Shown here: positions 54,049-63,897 of the stretch, piece by piece
How the letters are laid out: each line of letters begins with the position of its first letter
Position numbering within the stretch: the first letter of the stretch is position 1
Position numbers and translations under genes: made by a program
The notes under the pieces: generated by a model
Seen by the model: the letters and a program-made list of their open reading frames with translations, nothing else
Databases searched by the model: none
What the model was told of the DNA's origin: nothing
Assembly: GCA_963931865.1 (NCBI GenBank)
Contig: OZ007514.1
Coordinates: 1,268,539-1,332,538, forward strand
Direction: 5' to 3'
DNA from: Axinella damicornis
Lineage: Eukaryota; Porifera; Demospongiae; Axinellida; Axinellidae
Length of the DNA: 64,000 nt

Positions 54049-54303
54049 CTCTTTCAGTGCAAATTGCTTCAGCAATGTTCCTCTTCCCAACAGTGGCCAA
54101 AGCCCTGGCTAACTTCTCATATGTTGCGTTGCTGTCCCCTCTTAGCCAAGCTCCAAACATCCTTAGTTTACACATGTTGTTGTCTCGAGGGTAGTTTCTC
54201 TCGATGACGTCCAACTCGTCCCCACTGATCCCCAGCTGGAGGCCCAGGAGGTACCAGTTGGGTACAGGGAGGAGGCTCAGGTCTCGGAGGCTAGGGACCC
54301 CAC
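54049..54303 (-). CDS. Gene B second death-domain exon
   Basis: A 255-bp exon between TTCTCACAAG and AGAG|GTATGC, phase 1/1. It encodes GVPSLRDLSLLPVPNWYLLG, LQLGISGDELDVIERNYPRD, CKLRMFGAWLRGDSNATYEK, LARALATVGKRNIAEAICTE. The W-xx-LG-x-QLGI start, the central helix with W, and the final LARAL helices match a death domain. A linker exon follows at 53880-53954. Homotypic binding to other death domains is the expected role. Confidence 0.8.
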
Positions 54304-54309
54304 CTTGTG

Positions 54310-54950
54310 AGAAGGGAGAGGGTCACTTTAATTGTTGAGTTCCACATTATTGCCATCAGTTGAATCGTCAGCAAAAGTTTTCAGATCTAAACATGGCAAC
54401 AGAGCAGGCCTTGTACACCTCCAGGTTTTGCAGTACGCAAAAACGGAGGGAGAAGGCCTGGGGAATCTTTGCATGTGATCCGTGGCACAGCCATCATATA
54501 TCGTCACGCCTCATCTCAACAGTCAAGTCATGTACCGGACCAATCTTGCATTCTGTGCTAGCTACGAAGATGGGACAAGCACCAACTGAGAGCTACACTG
54601 AGCGATGAAGCATACCCAGGCTAGAAGCCATTACTCCAAAGGGCTACTGAGTGAAAAATGCCCAGCTATGACGTAATCTTCTCCTGTGGTGAAAAGACGG
54701 CACTATTTGGAGTTTCACTCAGCTATCCTCAGCGCTTATGCTTTGAACGTGGATATGTTTTACAGGTAGGACCTACCTATTTTCTGGAACTTGTTTCGGG
54801 TTTCTAGCTTCTCTGTAGCTGTGGATGTGAATAACCGTGGTGCAGATCACATGAAGATTCCCCAGGCTCTCTCCACCGTTCTTGCATACTGCAAAACTGG
54901 AGGTTTAGAAGGCCTGGGAATGAGAAGCCACCACTTCAATATTCATCTTT
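54310..54950. other. Gene B intron, no repeat identified
   Basis: No exon recognised. Two direct similarities occur: GCAAAAACGGAGGGAGAAGG with AGGCTTTGAAGATTCCCCAGGC-like sequence near 54440 and, inverted, near 54850-54900 (GATTCCCCAGGCTCTCTCCA), so this may be another small inverted-repeat element. Confidence 0.35.
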
Positions 54951-54954
54951 TATG

Positions 54955-55745
54955 AATATTGTCGTACTAGTAGTTACGAGGGGCAACCACACTCCTGGTA
55001 GCCGTTGCAACCCTGGTTGTGACTCGCCGTAGCGCAAGCCAAGTATTGCAGTTCGTTCCAATTAACGCACATGCCACGTGGCAACCACGCTCAGTTGATC
55101 ACTAGCAATGAAATTGTTACAGCACTCACAGCCTTGTAGGGTGGGTCACTGCATAATAACGATCACGACGGTGTAGTCAGAACCTTTGTAGGCCATTCCT
55201 AGGTAGTCAAAGGTTATGTAATTACGAGGGGCAACCACACTCCTGGCCTGGTGTAGCCGCTGCAACCCCGGTTCCGACTCGCCATAGCGCAAGCTACGTA
55301 ATGCAATTCGTTCCAATTAACACGATGCCACGTGGCAACCACGCTCAGTCGATCGCTAGCAATGGCGGCAAAAGGGATGACAAGAAATTGTTACAGCGCT
55401 CACAGCTTTGCCAGCACGGCAAGTTTCGACATGCAAGCGTCAGTGAACGACAGTGATCACGGTTGTGTCGTCAGAATCTTTGTGGGCCCTTCGTAAGAGC
55501 TGTACTGGCAGCGAAAGTCGAAGAGAGCACTTGAACGCGAGCAATGGTGGCTGACGGCATGACAAAATAACTGTATCTCCACCACCAAGGTGAGTTTCAG
55601 CTCCAAAATTGTACGCTTGGGTCACTGCACGATAGCGATCACGACGATGTAGTCATTATATTGGTAGGCTTTTCCTGCGAGCAGTGAGGTTAGATTACAT
55701 TACGTGGCACAATTTTTTTAACATCACACTGCAAAATTTTTCCCC
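54955..55745 (+). repeat. Interspersed repeat R1, two tandem partial copies
   Basis: GAGGGGCAACCACACTCCTGG occurs at about 54977 and 55218, each followed by TTCCAATTAACGCACATGCC-type and GATCACGACGGTGTAGTCAG-type sequence. It ends CCCCTACTAGGGTTAGGGTA, a telomere-like tip. Confidence 0.7.
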
Positions 55746-55794
55746 TACTAGGGTTAGGGTATTGTATTGAAACCCCCACAATACACGATTATTA

Positions 55795-56326
55795 CCGTAT
55801 TTCCGCGGCATTTATTTATTTCGTCGTTCAGTTTGGTGCGGCGACTATTCAAGGGCGGCGTTTATTCGAGGGTGGCGTTTATTACTTTGGGCAGTATGAC
55901 CGCGCCACCGTACACAGCATCCCTAGCTAGCTCCCCGTCGAATTGCGTCGACAAGCTGGTGAGAAGGTACGGCTCTTACAAAAGTCAGTCGAGAAACATG
56001 CAAAACATCAACTCACAATGGGTAAGATTTGGCAAGTGCCGCCTGCGGCTGGAGCAGCCGGGTTAGCCGTCGCTTTGCGACAAAGCGATACACACGGGAC
56101 GAGGACGATGGTGAAGATGCCTTTGCGGGAAGCATATGGAAGGGGATGACGACGACTCAGACTGCCTTCCACGACTGTAGGAATGTTGCAAAGCAATACC
56201 GTATCGTCATACTTTGCGCATGTGCTAACCCGCCGCGGCGTTTATTCAAGGGCAGCGTTTATTTCACTCAGCGTCTCCAATTGTGCGGCGTCTATTCGAG
56301 AGCGGCGTCTATTCGCAGAAATACAG
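55795..56326. mobile_element. TA-flanked MITE with CCGTATTTCCGCGG / CTGTATTTCTGCG ends
   Basis: Ends are inverted and flanked by TA. GGCGTTTATTCGAGGG-type units repeat just inside each end. 532 bp. A middle segment (about 55930-56190) is non-repetitive, with short frames only. Similar CxGTATTTCTxCG ends are common in invertebrate MITEs. Confidence 0.8.
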
Positions 56327-56329
56327 TAG

Positions 56330-57060
56330 GCAAGGCAGTGAATGCATGGGGGGAGTACTTCAAAAAGAAGAGATATAAGGTACATGTAGTTGCTTTGAAT
56401 TGACTTGCTGAGCGAGCCCCACACTAGCACGAGTTCATTGCACACGTGTTTGTATGTTTGCTTGTTTGCTTAGACCGACCATTTACCGGAATTTTAGATA
56501 TGCGCATTTCACTTGGATGTGCACTATTCAAACCATACTTCCTTGATGCGAGGAACCGTGAACAGCCTACTTGTTTGATGGACGATCGCGACAACAAAGA
56601 TGGAGACCACTCGTGGACCTACCTATTCATCGGGTAGAGGAACAGGTGAACCATGAACAGTGCACCTCCACGATGGCGACAACAAAGATAGAGACTGCTC
56701 GTGTACTTACCTATTCAGTGGTGAGTGAGCACTATCATAGGGGCTACAGCATGGCAGCAAAAACTCAGTTGTCACTTTGACTGACCTGTTCATATACTGT
56801 CCAGCTTGTGAATGCACTTCTTTCAGGCTTGTCCCACATTTCCACTAGTTGACATTCTTTTGTCTAGACTATTTCCTGTTGAATATCATTATTCTTCAGT
56901 GGGTTTTGAATTTTGAACAGTATGCATGAAACCACACAAGTGGACTACCAGTAGAACATTGCAGGTTGTAACAGCAGGTAGTGCACGCACATCCTTCAGA
57001 ATCATGCCCAGGTCTTACTCTCACCTTGTAGATACCAGAATCAGGATTTTATCCACCAGC
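56330..57060. other. Unassigned intronic spacer
   Basis: No gene recognised. GAGCGAGCCCCACACTAG near 56410 resembles one end of the GGCGAGCCTGAGCGAG MITE family. ACAACAAAGATGGAGACCAC near 56590 recurs in modified form at 56680. Confidence 0.4.
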
Positions 57061-57069
57061 AGCTAGCCT

Positions 57070-58012
57070 CATTCAAAGATTGCCCGTACATAGGCGGCCA
57101 GTTGACAGCGCGTTCCAGCGCTCACAGCTTTCCACCAGGGTGAGTTTCAGTACATAGACGTCATAGTGCACGACAGTGTGGTTAGAATCTTCGTGGTCCT
57201 GCCAGCGCCATCGAATTGAGCGCTCGAGCAATGGAGGCCAACGGAAGACAAAAGCGCTCATAACTCCAGCACCAAGGTGAGTTCAGCACCAAATTATACG
57301 CTTGGGGCAGCGCATGATACCAATCACGACAGTGTAGTCAGAATCTTGGAAGGCCATTCCTATTAGCCAAACGGTTACTTTCATTTACGAGTGGAAACCG
57401 CACTCCTGGTAGCCAGTGGAATCATGGCCCAGGTCTCTGTACCTGCTGCATCCACCAGCACATACTCACAGCTACAGCCAGCCTCGGTCAAATACTGCCC
57501 ATATACGGTGGCTCACAGCTCATTCCAATTAACGCACATGTCACATGATGACCATGCTGCCCGAGTTGAGTTGAGTAATGGTGGCCAAAGCAAAGACAAA
57601 CAATCATTCAGCACTCACAGTCAGAATATTTGTGTGCCCTTCCTAAGAGCTGTACTGCCAATGAAAGTCAAAGTAACCATTCGAGCAATGGCGGCTTGTA
57701 AGAAGACAAAAGCGCTCATAACTCCACCACCAAGGTGAGTTTCAGCACCAAGTTATATGTTTGGGTCACTGCAAGATAGCGATAACGTCGGTGTAGTCCT
57801 AATCTTTGTAGGCTATTCCTAAACAGTCAATGTTAATTAATCTACTTCGTTGTTGAGCACTTGAAAGCTCTCGGTTGCATTCATTTATGGTAAGACGAAC
57901 GCATACATACATATATACAGAGATACAGACATGGTTCACATACTACACGTTTGTGTGGGACTCACTCAGGCTCACCCCAATTATACGTGGCACCCCTACC
58001 AGTAGTGTAATT
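57070..58012 (+). repeat. Interspersed repeat R1
   Basis: At least two R1 units: GTGAGTTTCAGTACATAGAC, TAACTCCAGCACCAAGGTGA, ACGACAGTGTAGTCAGAATC, then TAACTCCACCACCAAGGTGA and GTCGGTGTAGTCCTAATCTT. Ends CTACCAGTAGTGTAATTG, immediately followed by the telomeric tract. Confidence 0.7.
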
Positions 58013-58016
58013 GTTG

Positions 58017-58068
58017 CCCTAACCCTAACCCTAACCCTAACCCTAACCCTAACCCTAACCCTAACCCT
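58017..58068. repeat. Interstitial telomeric repeat (CCCTAA)n
   Basis: About 8.5 perfect copies of CCCTAA (TTAGGG on the other strand), the canonical metazoan telomere unit. It follows the 3' end of an R1 repeat and is surrounded by ordinary sequence on both sides, so it is not a chromosome end. Confidence 0.95.
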
Positions 58069-58099
58069 GCAGCCACCCACTTAGAGAATAGTCCATGTG

Positions 58100-58630
58100 A
58101 TGTTGAACGTAGGATTTTCTCCCACTGAATTAGTGTTGGGGGCAGTATGATGATCTCACTACTTCATGTCTGCAGTGTGAAGACACTTTTTGTGGCACCA
58201 TGCAGCATATACCACATGTACTAGCCTTGGAGGATACTTTCACAGTACCGCCTGTGAAGCGCTAGGCAGGAAAAAGGTCGTACCTCGGTCTCAGATATCA
58301 TTCCATTCGTTCCGGTCCATTCTGTTCTGAGTTTTACTAGTACCCCCACTCATGCATGAACCGGATGCTGCAGGGCAAGTGCTCTACATGCAGGTTAGCA
58401 TGCCAGAGCCGCGGATGTTGAAACTAACAATGTAGCACGTGATATCCATAAATAAAATCGATTTGGATTTTGCCGCTTGCGGAGTTACATGCCCTCTCGC
58501 TGCCTTCGGCAGCTCAATACACCAGATTTAGAGACCTCGCAGTGAGTAATCTGATTGGTGCAATTTGTTCAACTAAACTGTAACGTACGCAAGTTACTCT
58601 ACCATGGCTTTCAGTAGTGTCATGAATGGT
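58100..58630. other. Gene B intron, no exon recognised
   Basis: Spacer between the telomeric tract and the first death-domain exon. No repeat family assigned. Confidence 0.4.
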
Positions 58631-58635
58631 CATAC

Positions 58636-58908
58636 CTCTTGATCCTTTGACATGCTTCAGCTCTATCCTCTCTGCAGTAGTAATCTCTCCCACTTCTCTG
58701 AGTGCAGTTACGATGTGCCTCCAGGAGGCCCCAGGGGTACTTCGCAGCCATATGTTAACTGCTTCAACCTTGCAGCGTTCAATATCAGTAGGATGTTCAT
58801 TTTCAATCTCACGCAACTTGTCAGGCTGAAGGCCTAACTGTGTTCCGAGTTGGCGCCACTCAGTAACCCCCTTCAGCTCAGAAGAAATATTCTCCACGTT
58901 CAGGGCAC
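58636..58908 (-). CDS. Gene B first death-domain exon
   Basis: A 273-bp exon between GATTTCCAG and AGAG|GTATGA, phase 1/1. It encodes ALNVENISSELKGVTEWRQL, GTQLGLQPDKLREIENEHPT, DIERCKVEAVNIWLRSTPGA, SWRHIVTALREVGEITTAER. The WRQLGTQLGL helix, the I-E-xx-H helix, the NIWL helix and the SWRHIVTAL core are all typical of a complete death domain. It joins exactly in phase with the start exon at 58992-59025. Confidence 0.85.
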
Positions 58909-58991
58909 CTGGAAATCGAGCATAAAACACACCTGAAACCTTGTGCAAGCAATTGCAGCTAGACCACACGAACATAATTATTATAATATAC

Positions 58992-59025
58992 CTTCGTCCT
59001 CTGCAGCCTCAGCTTCAGATGCCAT
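58992..59025 (-). CDS. Gene B start exon
   Basis: ATG at 59025 opens MASEAEAAEDE and ends GAAG|GTATAT (phase 1) at 58992. It is short and acidic, and joins to the death-domain exon at 58636-58908 without a frame change (EDEG-ALNV). Upstream frames contain a stop-free run, but the ATG context (GAAAATGGC) and the clean donor make this the natural start. Confidence 0.7.
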
Positions 59026-59099
59026 TTTCGTCGAGAAATGAAGCCGTAGTAGTCTAGTCGATTCTCGCGCAGCGCCCCGACGTCCACGCCCATGCATCC

Positions 59100-59740
59100 T
59101 GGGCACGAGATCTATGCTGGCAAGCTCGCGCATGCGTATTCGTACACTCTCGGTATATATATGCGTTTCCCGGTAGAATGGGCCCCCCAAATTGGGCCCC
59201 CCCGGGGCCCATATTACCCGGTAAGATGGGGCCCCACTTCACCAGTGACATGCATACGGGGCCCTTGCAGAGTGGTCTCCAACTGAAAATCAACTATACC
59301 GGAAATTACAACAAAAAAATATGCATACCTATTATGGTTGAAAATTACAGTAGAGTTATGTGTCTGTGCAGTACGCCTGGGGATGTGGCACATGCCAGGT
59401 AGACATGCCCACTTGGATCTTGGTATGTAGTTCTTTTGTCTGTGAGGTCTATAGACACAAAGATTTGATTTTTAAAGACACAAATGATGGCACTGTCTAG
59501 TCTATGACACTGTCACTGTTCACACAATTAGGTGAAGCACCAATCAGATCACCACCCAATGCAGTTGAAAGAGACAATTGAAATAGAAATGAATTTGCTG
59601 TGAGAGGGCATGTCTCATCTTGGCTCCACACCATCCCTCTTCTCCCTCACCCCGTCTGACTCAGGTGCTGCACACTTTAGTTGACCAAAGAAAGTTTTTA
59701 CTGAGAGTACAGCATTAACTGTCTCTGTTCCTTTGTCTCT
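59100..59740. other. Spacer upstream of gene B
   Basis: The promoter of gene B should lie at 59030-59300. Nothing diagnostic seen. A GC-rich palindromic patch (GGGCCCCCCAAATTGGGCCC) is at about 59179-59200. Confidence 0.4.
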
Positions 59741-59751
59741 CCAGCCGTAGA

Positions 59752-59806
59752 ACACTTGCTCGCTGACTACATCAACGTCGTAGACTACGTTGAACAGGTT
59801 GTTTAA
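59752..59806 (+). CDS. Possible small exon
   Basis: A short plus-strand stretch follows TCTCTCCAG and reads VEHLLADYINVVDYVEQ before GTTGTT. It might be an upstream exon of the plus-strand gene that ends with the ORP C-terminus, but the sequence is not a known ORP segment and a gap follows. Confidence 0.25.
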
Positions 59807-59997
59807 TAATTCTGTTCAGTGAGTAGTGTGGCCCGGGTTGTGTGTGTGTGCATGTGTATGGGAAGGGGAGGAGAAGATGTGAAGATGTGCTTGTGAAGAT
59901 GGGTGTATGTATGTGAGTACGTCAATGTGCATGTGTGTGTGCATTTATGTATGTGTTGGGTAGCAGTAAAGACTAATAGCTACGTTTCAGTATTCGA

Positions 59998-60197
59998 NNN
60001 NNNNNNNNNNNNNNNNNNNNNNNNNNNNNNNNNNNNNNNNNNNNNNNNNNNNNNNNNNNNNNNNNNNNNNNNNNNNNNNNNNNNNNNNNNNNNNNNNNNN
60101 NNNNNNNNNNNNNNNNNNNNNNNNNNNNNNNNNNNNNNNNNNNNNNNNNNNNNNNNNNNNNNNNNNNNNNNNNNNNNNNNNNNNNNNNNNNNNNNNN
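59998..60197. other. Assembly gap, 200 N
   Basis: Exactly 200 N. After it, LDEATAPLVEGIR followed by GTGAGA (60198-60240) could be the end of an exon cut by the gap. Confidence 0.99.
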
Positions 60198-60488
60198 CTA
60201 GATGAGGCGACCGCACCTTTGGTGGAAGGCATTAGGTGAGAAACATCCCTTCTCCTTCACTCTCAAGTGTCTAGTGTGTTTATTCAGTTCCGTGTTTGAA
60301 AGCCACATCTCCAATACTGAAGGTTTTCTTGCAGGTCCTGGGCCCCGTTAACAAGGGGTTGTTTTTCTGGAAGGGCAAATTCCTTTTCATTAGACACACT
60401 TCAACAGGGCTTTAGTGAGATTTAACCCAGGACAGAGCCTGAGTTGAGCACTAGAGACACTCACTCTACCAGTGCACCACCACACACC

Positions 60489-60531
60489 TAGTCTCGTGCC
60501 CAGACCGTCTGAGGGTCTGGGAACAAGACTA
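60489..60531. repeat. Mini hairpin element
   Basis: TAGTCTCGTGCCCAGACC and GGTCTGGGAACAAGACTA pair over 43 bp with a tiny loop. Confidence 0.8.
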
Positions 60532-60636
60532 CCACACACCCTAATTACCTCACTTCTGTTTGTCAAAATCTATATGGCGTGTGTTATTGTGTCTGTTCTC
60601 AACTGTACAGTCAAGCACAATCCACAAACTGGCAAT

Positions 60637-60729
60637 CCCTCCCTCCCTCCCTCCCTCCCTCCCTCCCTCCCTCCCTCCCTCCCTCCCTCCCTCCCTCCCT
60701 CCCTCCCTCCCTCCCTCCCTCCCTCCCTC
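60637..60729. repeat. (CCCT)n microsatellite
   Basis: About 23 tetranucleotide units without interruption. Its frames on both strands (SLPP / REGG repeats) are artefacts. Confidence 0.97.
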
Positions 60730-61196
60730 CTTCCGATGTACAGCCTCCGATAGTGTACCCTCCCAGATAAGGACCCCGTAGGATGATTTTCAAGGTCCCA
60801 AATAATTGGTTTCCCTATAAGCTCCGAGAAGAGGACAACCTCCCTACAAAGATTATTTTCAAGGTCCCTGTACATTTTGAACCTTCAATAAGTGGACAAT
60901 TATCTCTCTGCAAAGACAGAACACCTGAATTTATGTTGTCCCCAGTGTGTCTGTCCTCTTAGAGAGGTTTCATTGCAGGTAGATCCAACGAAATGATTCA
61001 CAATTGGAATGCAACCTGGGCACATAGCACAATATAACTTTCATTCTTTGTCTACCATCCCTCTCTCTCTCCTTATCTCCTCTTCCCTCACATCTTTCTT
61101 CCCTTCCTCTCCCTCCCCTTCTGGCCCTCTCACTTATTATCCTCTCCGCCTCTCTCCTCCTCTTTCCTCTCCCTCTCCTTCTAATGCTCTCCTCAG

Positions 61197-61353
61197 CTGT
61201 GACATGTCCGACAGACTCACGCCGGCGTCCTGACCAGCGACTGCTGGAGGAAGGGAACGTGGATGGGGCCTCCTCTGAGAAGTTCCGCCTTGAGGAGAAG
61301 CAGAGGGCAGCACGCCGGCTGAGGCAGTCAAAGAAAGAGGAATGGAAGCCAAG
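61197..61353 (+). CDS. ORP (oxysterol-binding-protein-related) penultimate exon
   Basis: A 157-bp exon after CTCTCCTCAG, ending CCAAG|GTGTGT. It encodes [45 protein letters not shown]. TDSRxRPDxRxLExG followed by [11 protein letters not shown] and EW-KPRWF is the conserved C-terminal signature of the OSBP/ORP lipid-transfer family, which moves sterols or phosphoinositides between membranes at contact sites. The reading joins the next exon at AG-G (Arg). Upstream ORP exons are not visible within the window; they may lie in or before the N gap. Confidence 0.9.
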
Positions 61354-62127
61354 GTGTGTGTGTGTGTGTGTGTGTGCATGTGTGTGTGTGTGTGTGTGTG
61401 TGTGCATGTGTGCATGTGTGCATGTGTGCATTGTGCTCGTGGTGTGCATGTGTGCATTGTGGTGTGCATTGTGTTTGTGTGGGTTTGCAACCCTTTACAG
61501 ACCAAGACTTCATGTGACTTCCATCTTCATTTTATCACTTCTGGCAAGGTCCTTTGGAGATAGGTTTTGCATGAGCAGAAATGGTGGGACACGGGAGGCA
61601 GGTGGGACAAGGGGAGGTGGGCGGGACAAGGGGAGGTGGGCGGGACAAGGGGAGGTGGGTGGGTATACCTGAAGAGTGCAAACAGTATGGCCATGTCTGG
61701 ACGTGAGTGTTAGAAAGGCTCTGAGAGGGCCATTTCTGTCCTTTTTAGGGCCTCTGTTTGAAGGCTCATTTTTCAGCTACAGCAGGTTGGCATTTCCCAA
61801 GAGCCTTGATTGAAAGTTTGTTGATTGGTGGGTGTGGTTAGAGTCATGTATCTGCTTTGGATGGCTGAAATGATCTCTGAGAGCAGTTTCTAGGTGGCAA
61901 TGCTGAGGAGTAACATGTAGATGCACAGACACACCAAACACGCACGCATGCACACACACACACACACACCAAACACGCACGCATGCACACACACACACAC
62001 ACACCAAACACGCACGCATGCACACACACACACACACACACCAAACATGGACACATGCACACCCCTCTCTCACATCCACAAATCTCCCCCCCCCCCTCCC
62101 CACACACACACACACACACACACACAG
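61354..62127 (+). other. ORP intron bounded by complementary (GT)n and (CA)n
   Basis: The 774-bp intron starts at the donor with an almost pure GT run (about 61354-61415, then GT/GC-rich to 61480). It ends with CA-rich units (61921-62126) running straight into the CAG acceptor. In RNA, GU-repeats and CA-repeats can pair, which would bring the splice sites together. A GGGACAAGGGGAGGTGGGC repeat lies at 61600-61660. Confidence 0.85.
61921..62126. repeat. CA-rich minisatellite
   Basis: About 38-bp units (CCAAACACGCACGCATGCAC followed by (AC)n) repeated three to four times, then a pure (CA)n run to the acceptor. Confidence 0.9.
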
Positions 62128-62242
62128 GTGGTTTGACCTGGCTGACGACCCTGACACTGGCACGTCCTCCCACATCTACGGTGGGAAGTATTGGGATTGT
62201 AAACTGCGAGGGGATTGGTCTGCCTCACCCGACATTTTCTAA
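62128..62242 (+). CDS. ORP terminal exon
   Basis: A 115-bp final exon after (CA)nCAG. With the preceding AG it encodes RWFDLADDPDTGTSSHIYGG, KYWDCKLRGDWSASPDIF and a TAA at 62240-62242. WF...Y.G.YWD...W...PDIF/Y is the characteristic end of OSBP-related proteins. Length and stop are as expected, so this gene end looks functional. Confidence 0.9.
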
Positions 62243-63130
62243 CCCACCTCCTTTCTCTCTTGTCTCATGCAAAAGAAATCTGTGTTAATTGCTGTGCTTC
62301 ATGTTACTCTCACCCTCTGTTTCTCTTACTGTGATTCACCTACTGAGCGCGAGGTGATTGTTGAAACTGGCTGTGCTGTGGTTTTAATTGAATTGTGCTA
62401 TAAGGATATTAACAAATTCAAGATTATTTATTGTTTTTGCTGCTCTATGGTGTAACCAATGTACATGAACATTAATTTTGATGAAGAGGCAGTTTAGCAT
62501 TGTGCTGATGGCAGTGCCAAGTGAGAGGTGGGGTAATTTATTGTGTAATGCCTAAATCCTGACCTGCGCATAATTATGTTGATTGATACCTGGTGCCTAA
62601 TTTCAACACAGGAACACACCACATAACCCACTGAAACCATGCAGCTTCACTGACGCTACATTTGTAGTTGGCCGCTGATTCTTCTAATAGCCCCACCGTA
62701 AACTCATTTAATTAACTCTTTACCAACCAATGAACTCCCATAAGCCCATAAGAAACCACCTTGTCTGTCACTTGTGTTTTTACGTCTTGCATGGTGTGAC
62801 TCACTATAGCTTATAGCTACCTCGTCATTCCCATGGCAGGTGCACTCAGTCTTTAATTTGCGTAAGAAACATGAGAAGAAAACTGTGCTGCAGCAAATAG
62901 TTGGGGTGAGTTATCTGATGACACAAGCATACTCACTCCCTAGCTTGCAGGTGTGTACACACTACTGTTGTTAGGTATACAGATGACTTGGTGCTACCAC
63001 CCAACTCAGACCATTGGCTCTGTCTGTAACCATGGTAACCAACAAGCAGTAACTTTCAGTTTCACAGTTGTAACTACATGTACCATGACATTGGAAATTT
63101 AAGCTCAGTAACTCACTAATTAATGCTGTA
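62243..63130. other. Unassigned spacer
   Basis: Probably 3' UTR of the ORP gene followed by intergenic DNA. No further gene seen. Confidence 0.4.
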
Positions 63131-63133
63131 TAG

Positions 63134-63203
63134 TAGTCTCGTGCCCAGACCACACCCCCTCACGTTTCTCCCCACGAGGGGGTGTGGTCTGGGCATGAGA
63201 CTA
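63134..63203. repeat. Mini hairpin element, longest stem
   Basis: TAGTCTCGTGCCCAGACCAC and GTGGTCTGGGCATGAGACTA, extended inward by ACCCCCTC / GAGGGGGT, form a stem of about 28 bp around a 14-base loop. Confidence 0.9.
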
Positions 63204-63531
63204 GCTATGTAGGTCCTCGGCATGCAGGTGCAGTATTCTGGTTTCTCTGCATGTGCCTGCACTCTCTTCATACTTCATGTCCATTAGCTGCTGCAGTTTC
63301 CTTTCCTTTGTCAGCTGGAGTGCACGAGATGATCATGAACTCTTTCTTGGTCAGCTGCAAGTATAACTCTTCTTCACAATAGGTTGCGTGCAGACTCGAT
63401 CTGCTTCTCTTGTGTTTTTCCTCCTTTTGCTGCAATGTGCACGTGTACATAGGCCTATAATGAAATTTTCGTACAAACAAGAAAAGCTACTAGCTCGTGG
63501 TAGCTTTTTGGATTATTATTAATGTAGCACG

Positions 63532-63735
63532 TGCTCAAAAGACGTCGACCATGGGTGGTGGGTGTATACGATGGCAAGTATAAAAGTTACTGGAAACCAA
63601 AGTGAAGACTGATTCTTGTATAAACAACAACGTGCTCAAAAGACATCGACCATGGGTGTGGGTGGGTGTATACAATGGCAAGTATAAACGTTACTGGAGA
63701 CAAAAGTGAAGACTGATTCTCGTATAAACAACTAA
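63532..63735. repeat. Tandem duplication, about 100-bp unit
   Basis: GTGCTCAAAAGACGTCGACC at 63532 and GTGCTCAAAAGACATCGACC at 63632 start two units that both end ACTGATTCTxGTATAAACAA. Confidence 0.85.
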
Positions 63736-63851
63736 CTTCAGAATAGTTATAATATTCACTCATAAATGCATGCAAAGCATAGCTAGCTATCTAATGACAA
63801 ACGTAAGACCACATGCCACGGTATAACGACACTTCAGAACTGTGCATATAC

Positions 63852-63857
63852 TTTATT
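63852..63857 (-). terminator. AATAAA polyadenylation signal
   Basis: Canonical hexamer on the minus strand, downstream of the coiled-coil frame that ends near 63898. Confidence 0.5.
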
Positions 63858-63897
63858 GAGTAAATTATTTGCTCCTTATACTGTGATCATATTATTG

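Noticed and set aside
58017..58068. Chromosome end
   Set aside because: Only about 50 bp of CCCTAA with ordinary gene-bearing sequence on both sides.
59179..59240. Strong GC palindrome as a terminator
   Set aside because: Factor-independent terminators do not apply to polymerase II genes; it is only a GC-rich palindromic patch.
60570..60875. Protein frames rich in SLPP or REGG repeats
   Set aside because: Direct translation of the (CCCT)n microsatellite.
61342..62288. Cys/Val- and His/Thr-repeat frames
   Set aside because: Translation of intronic (GT)n and (CA)n runs of the ORP gene.
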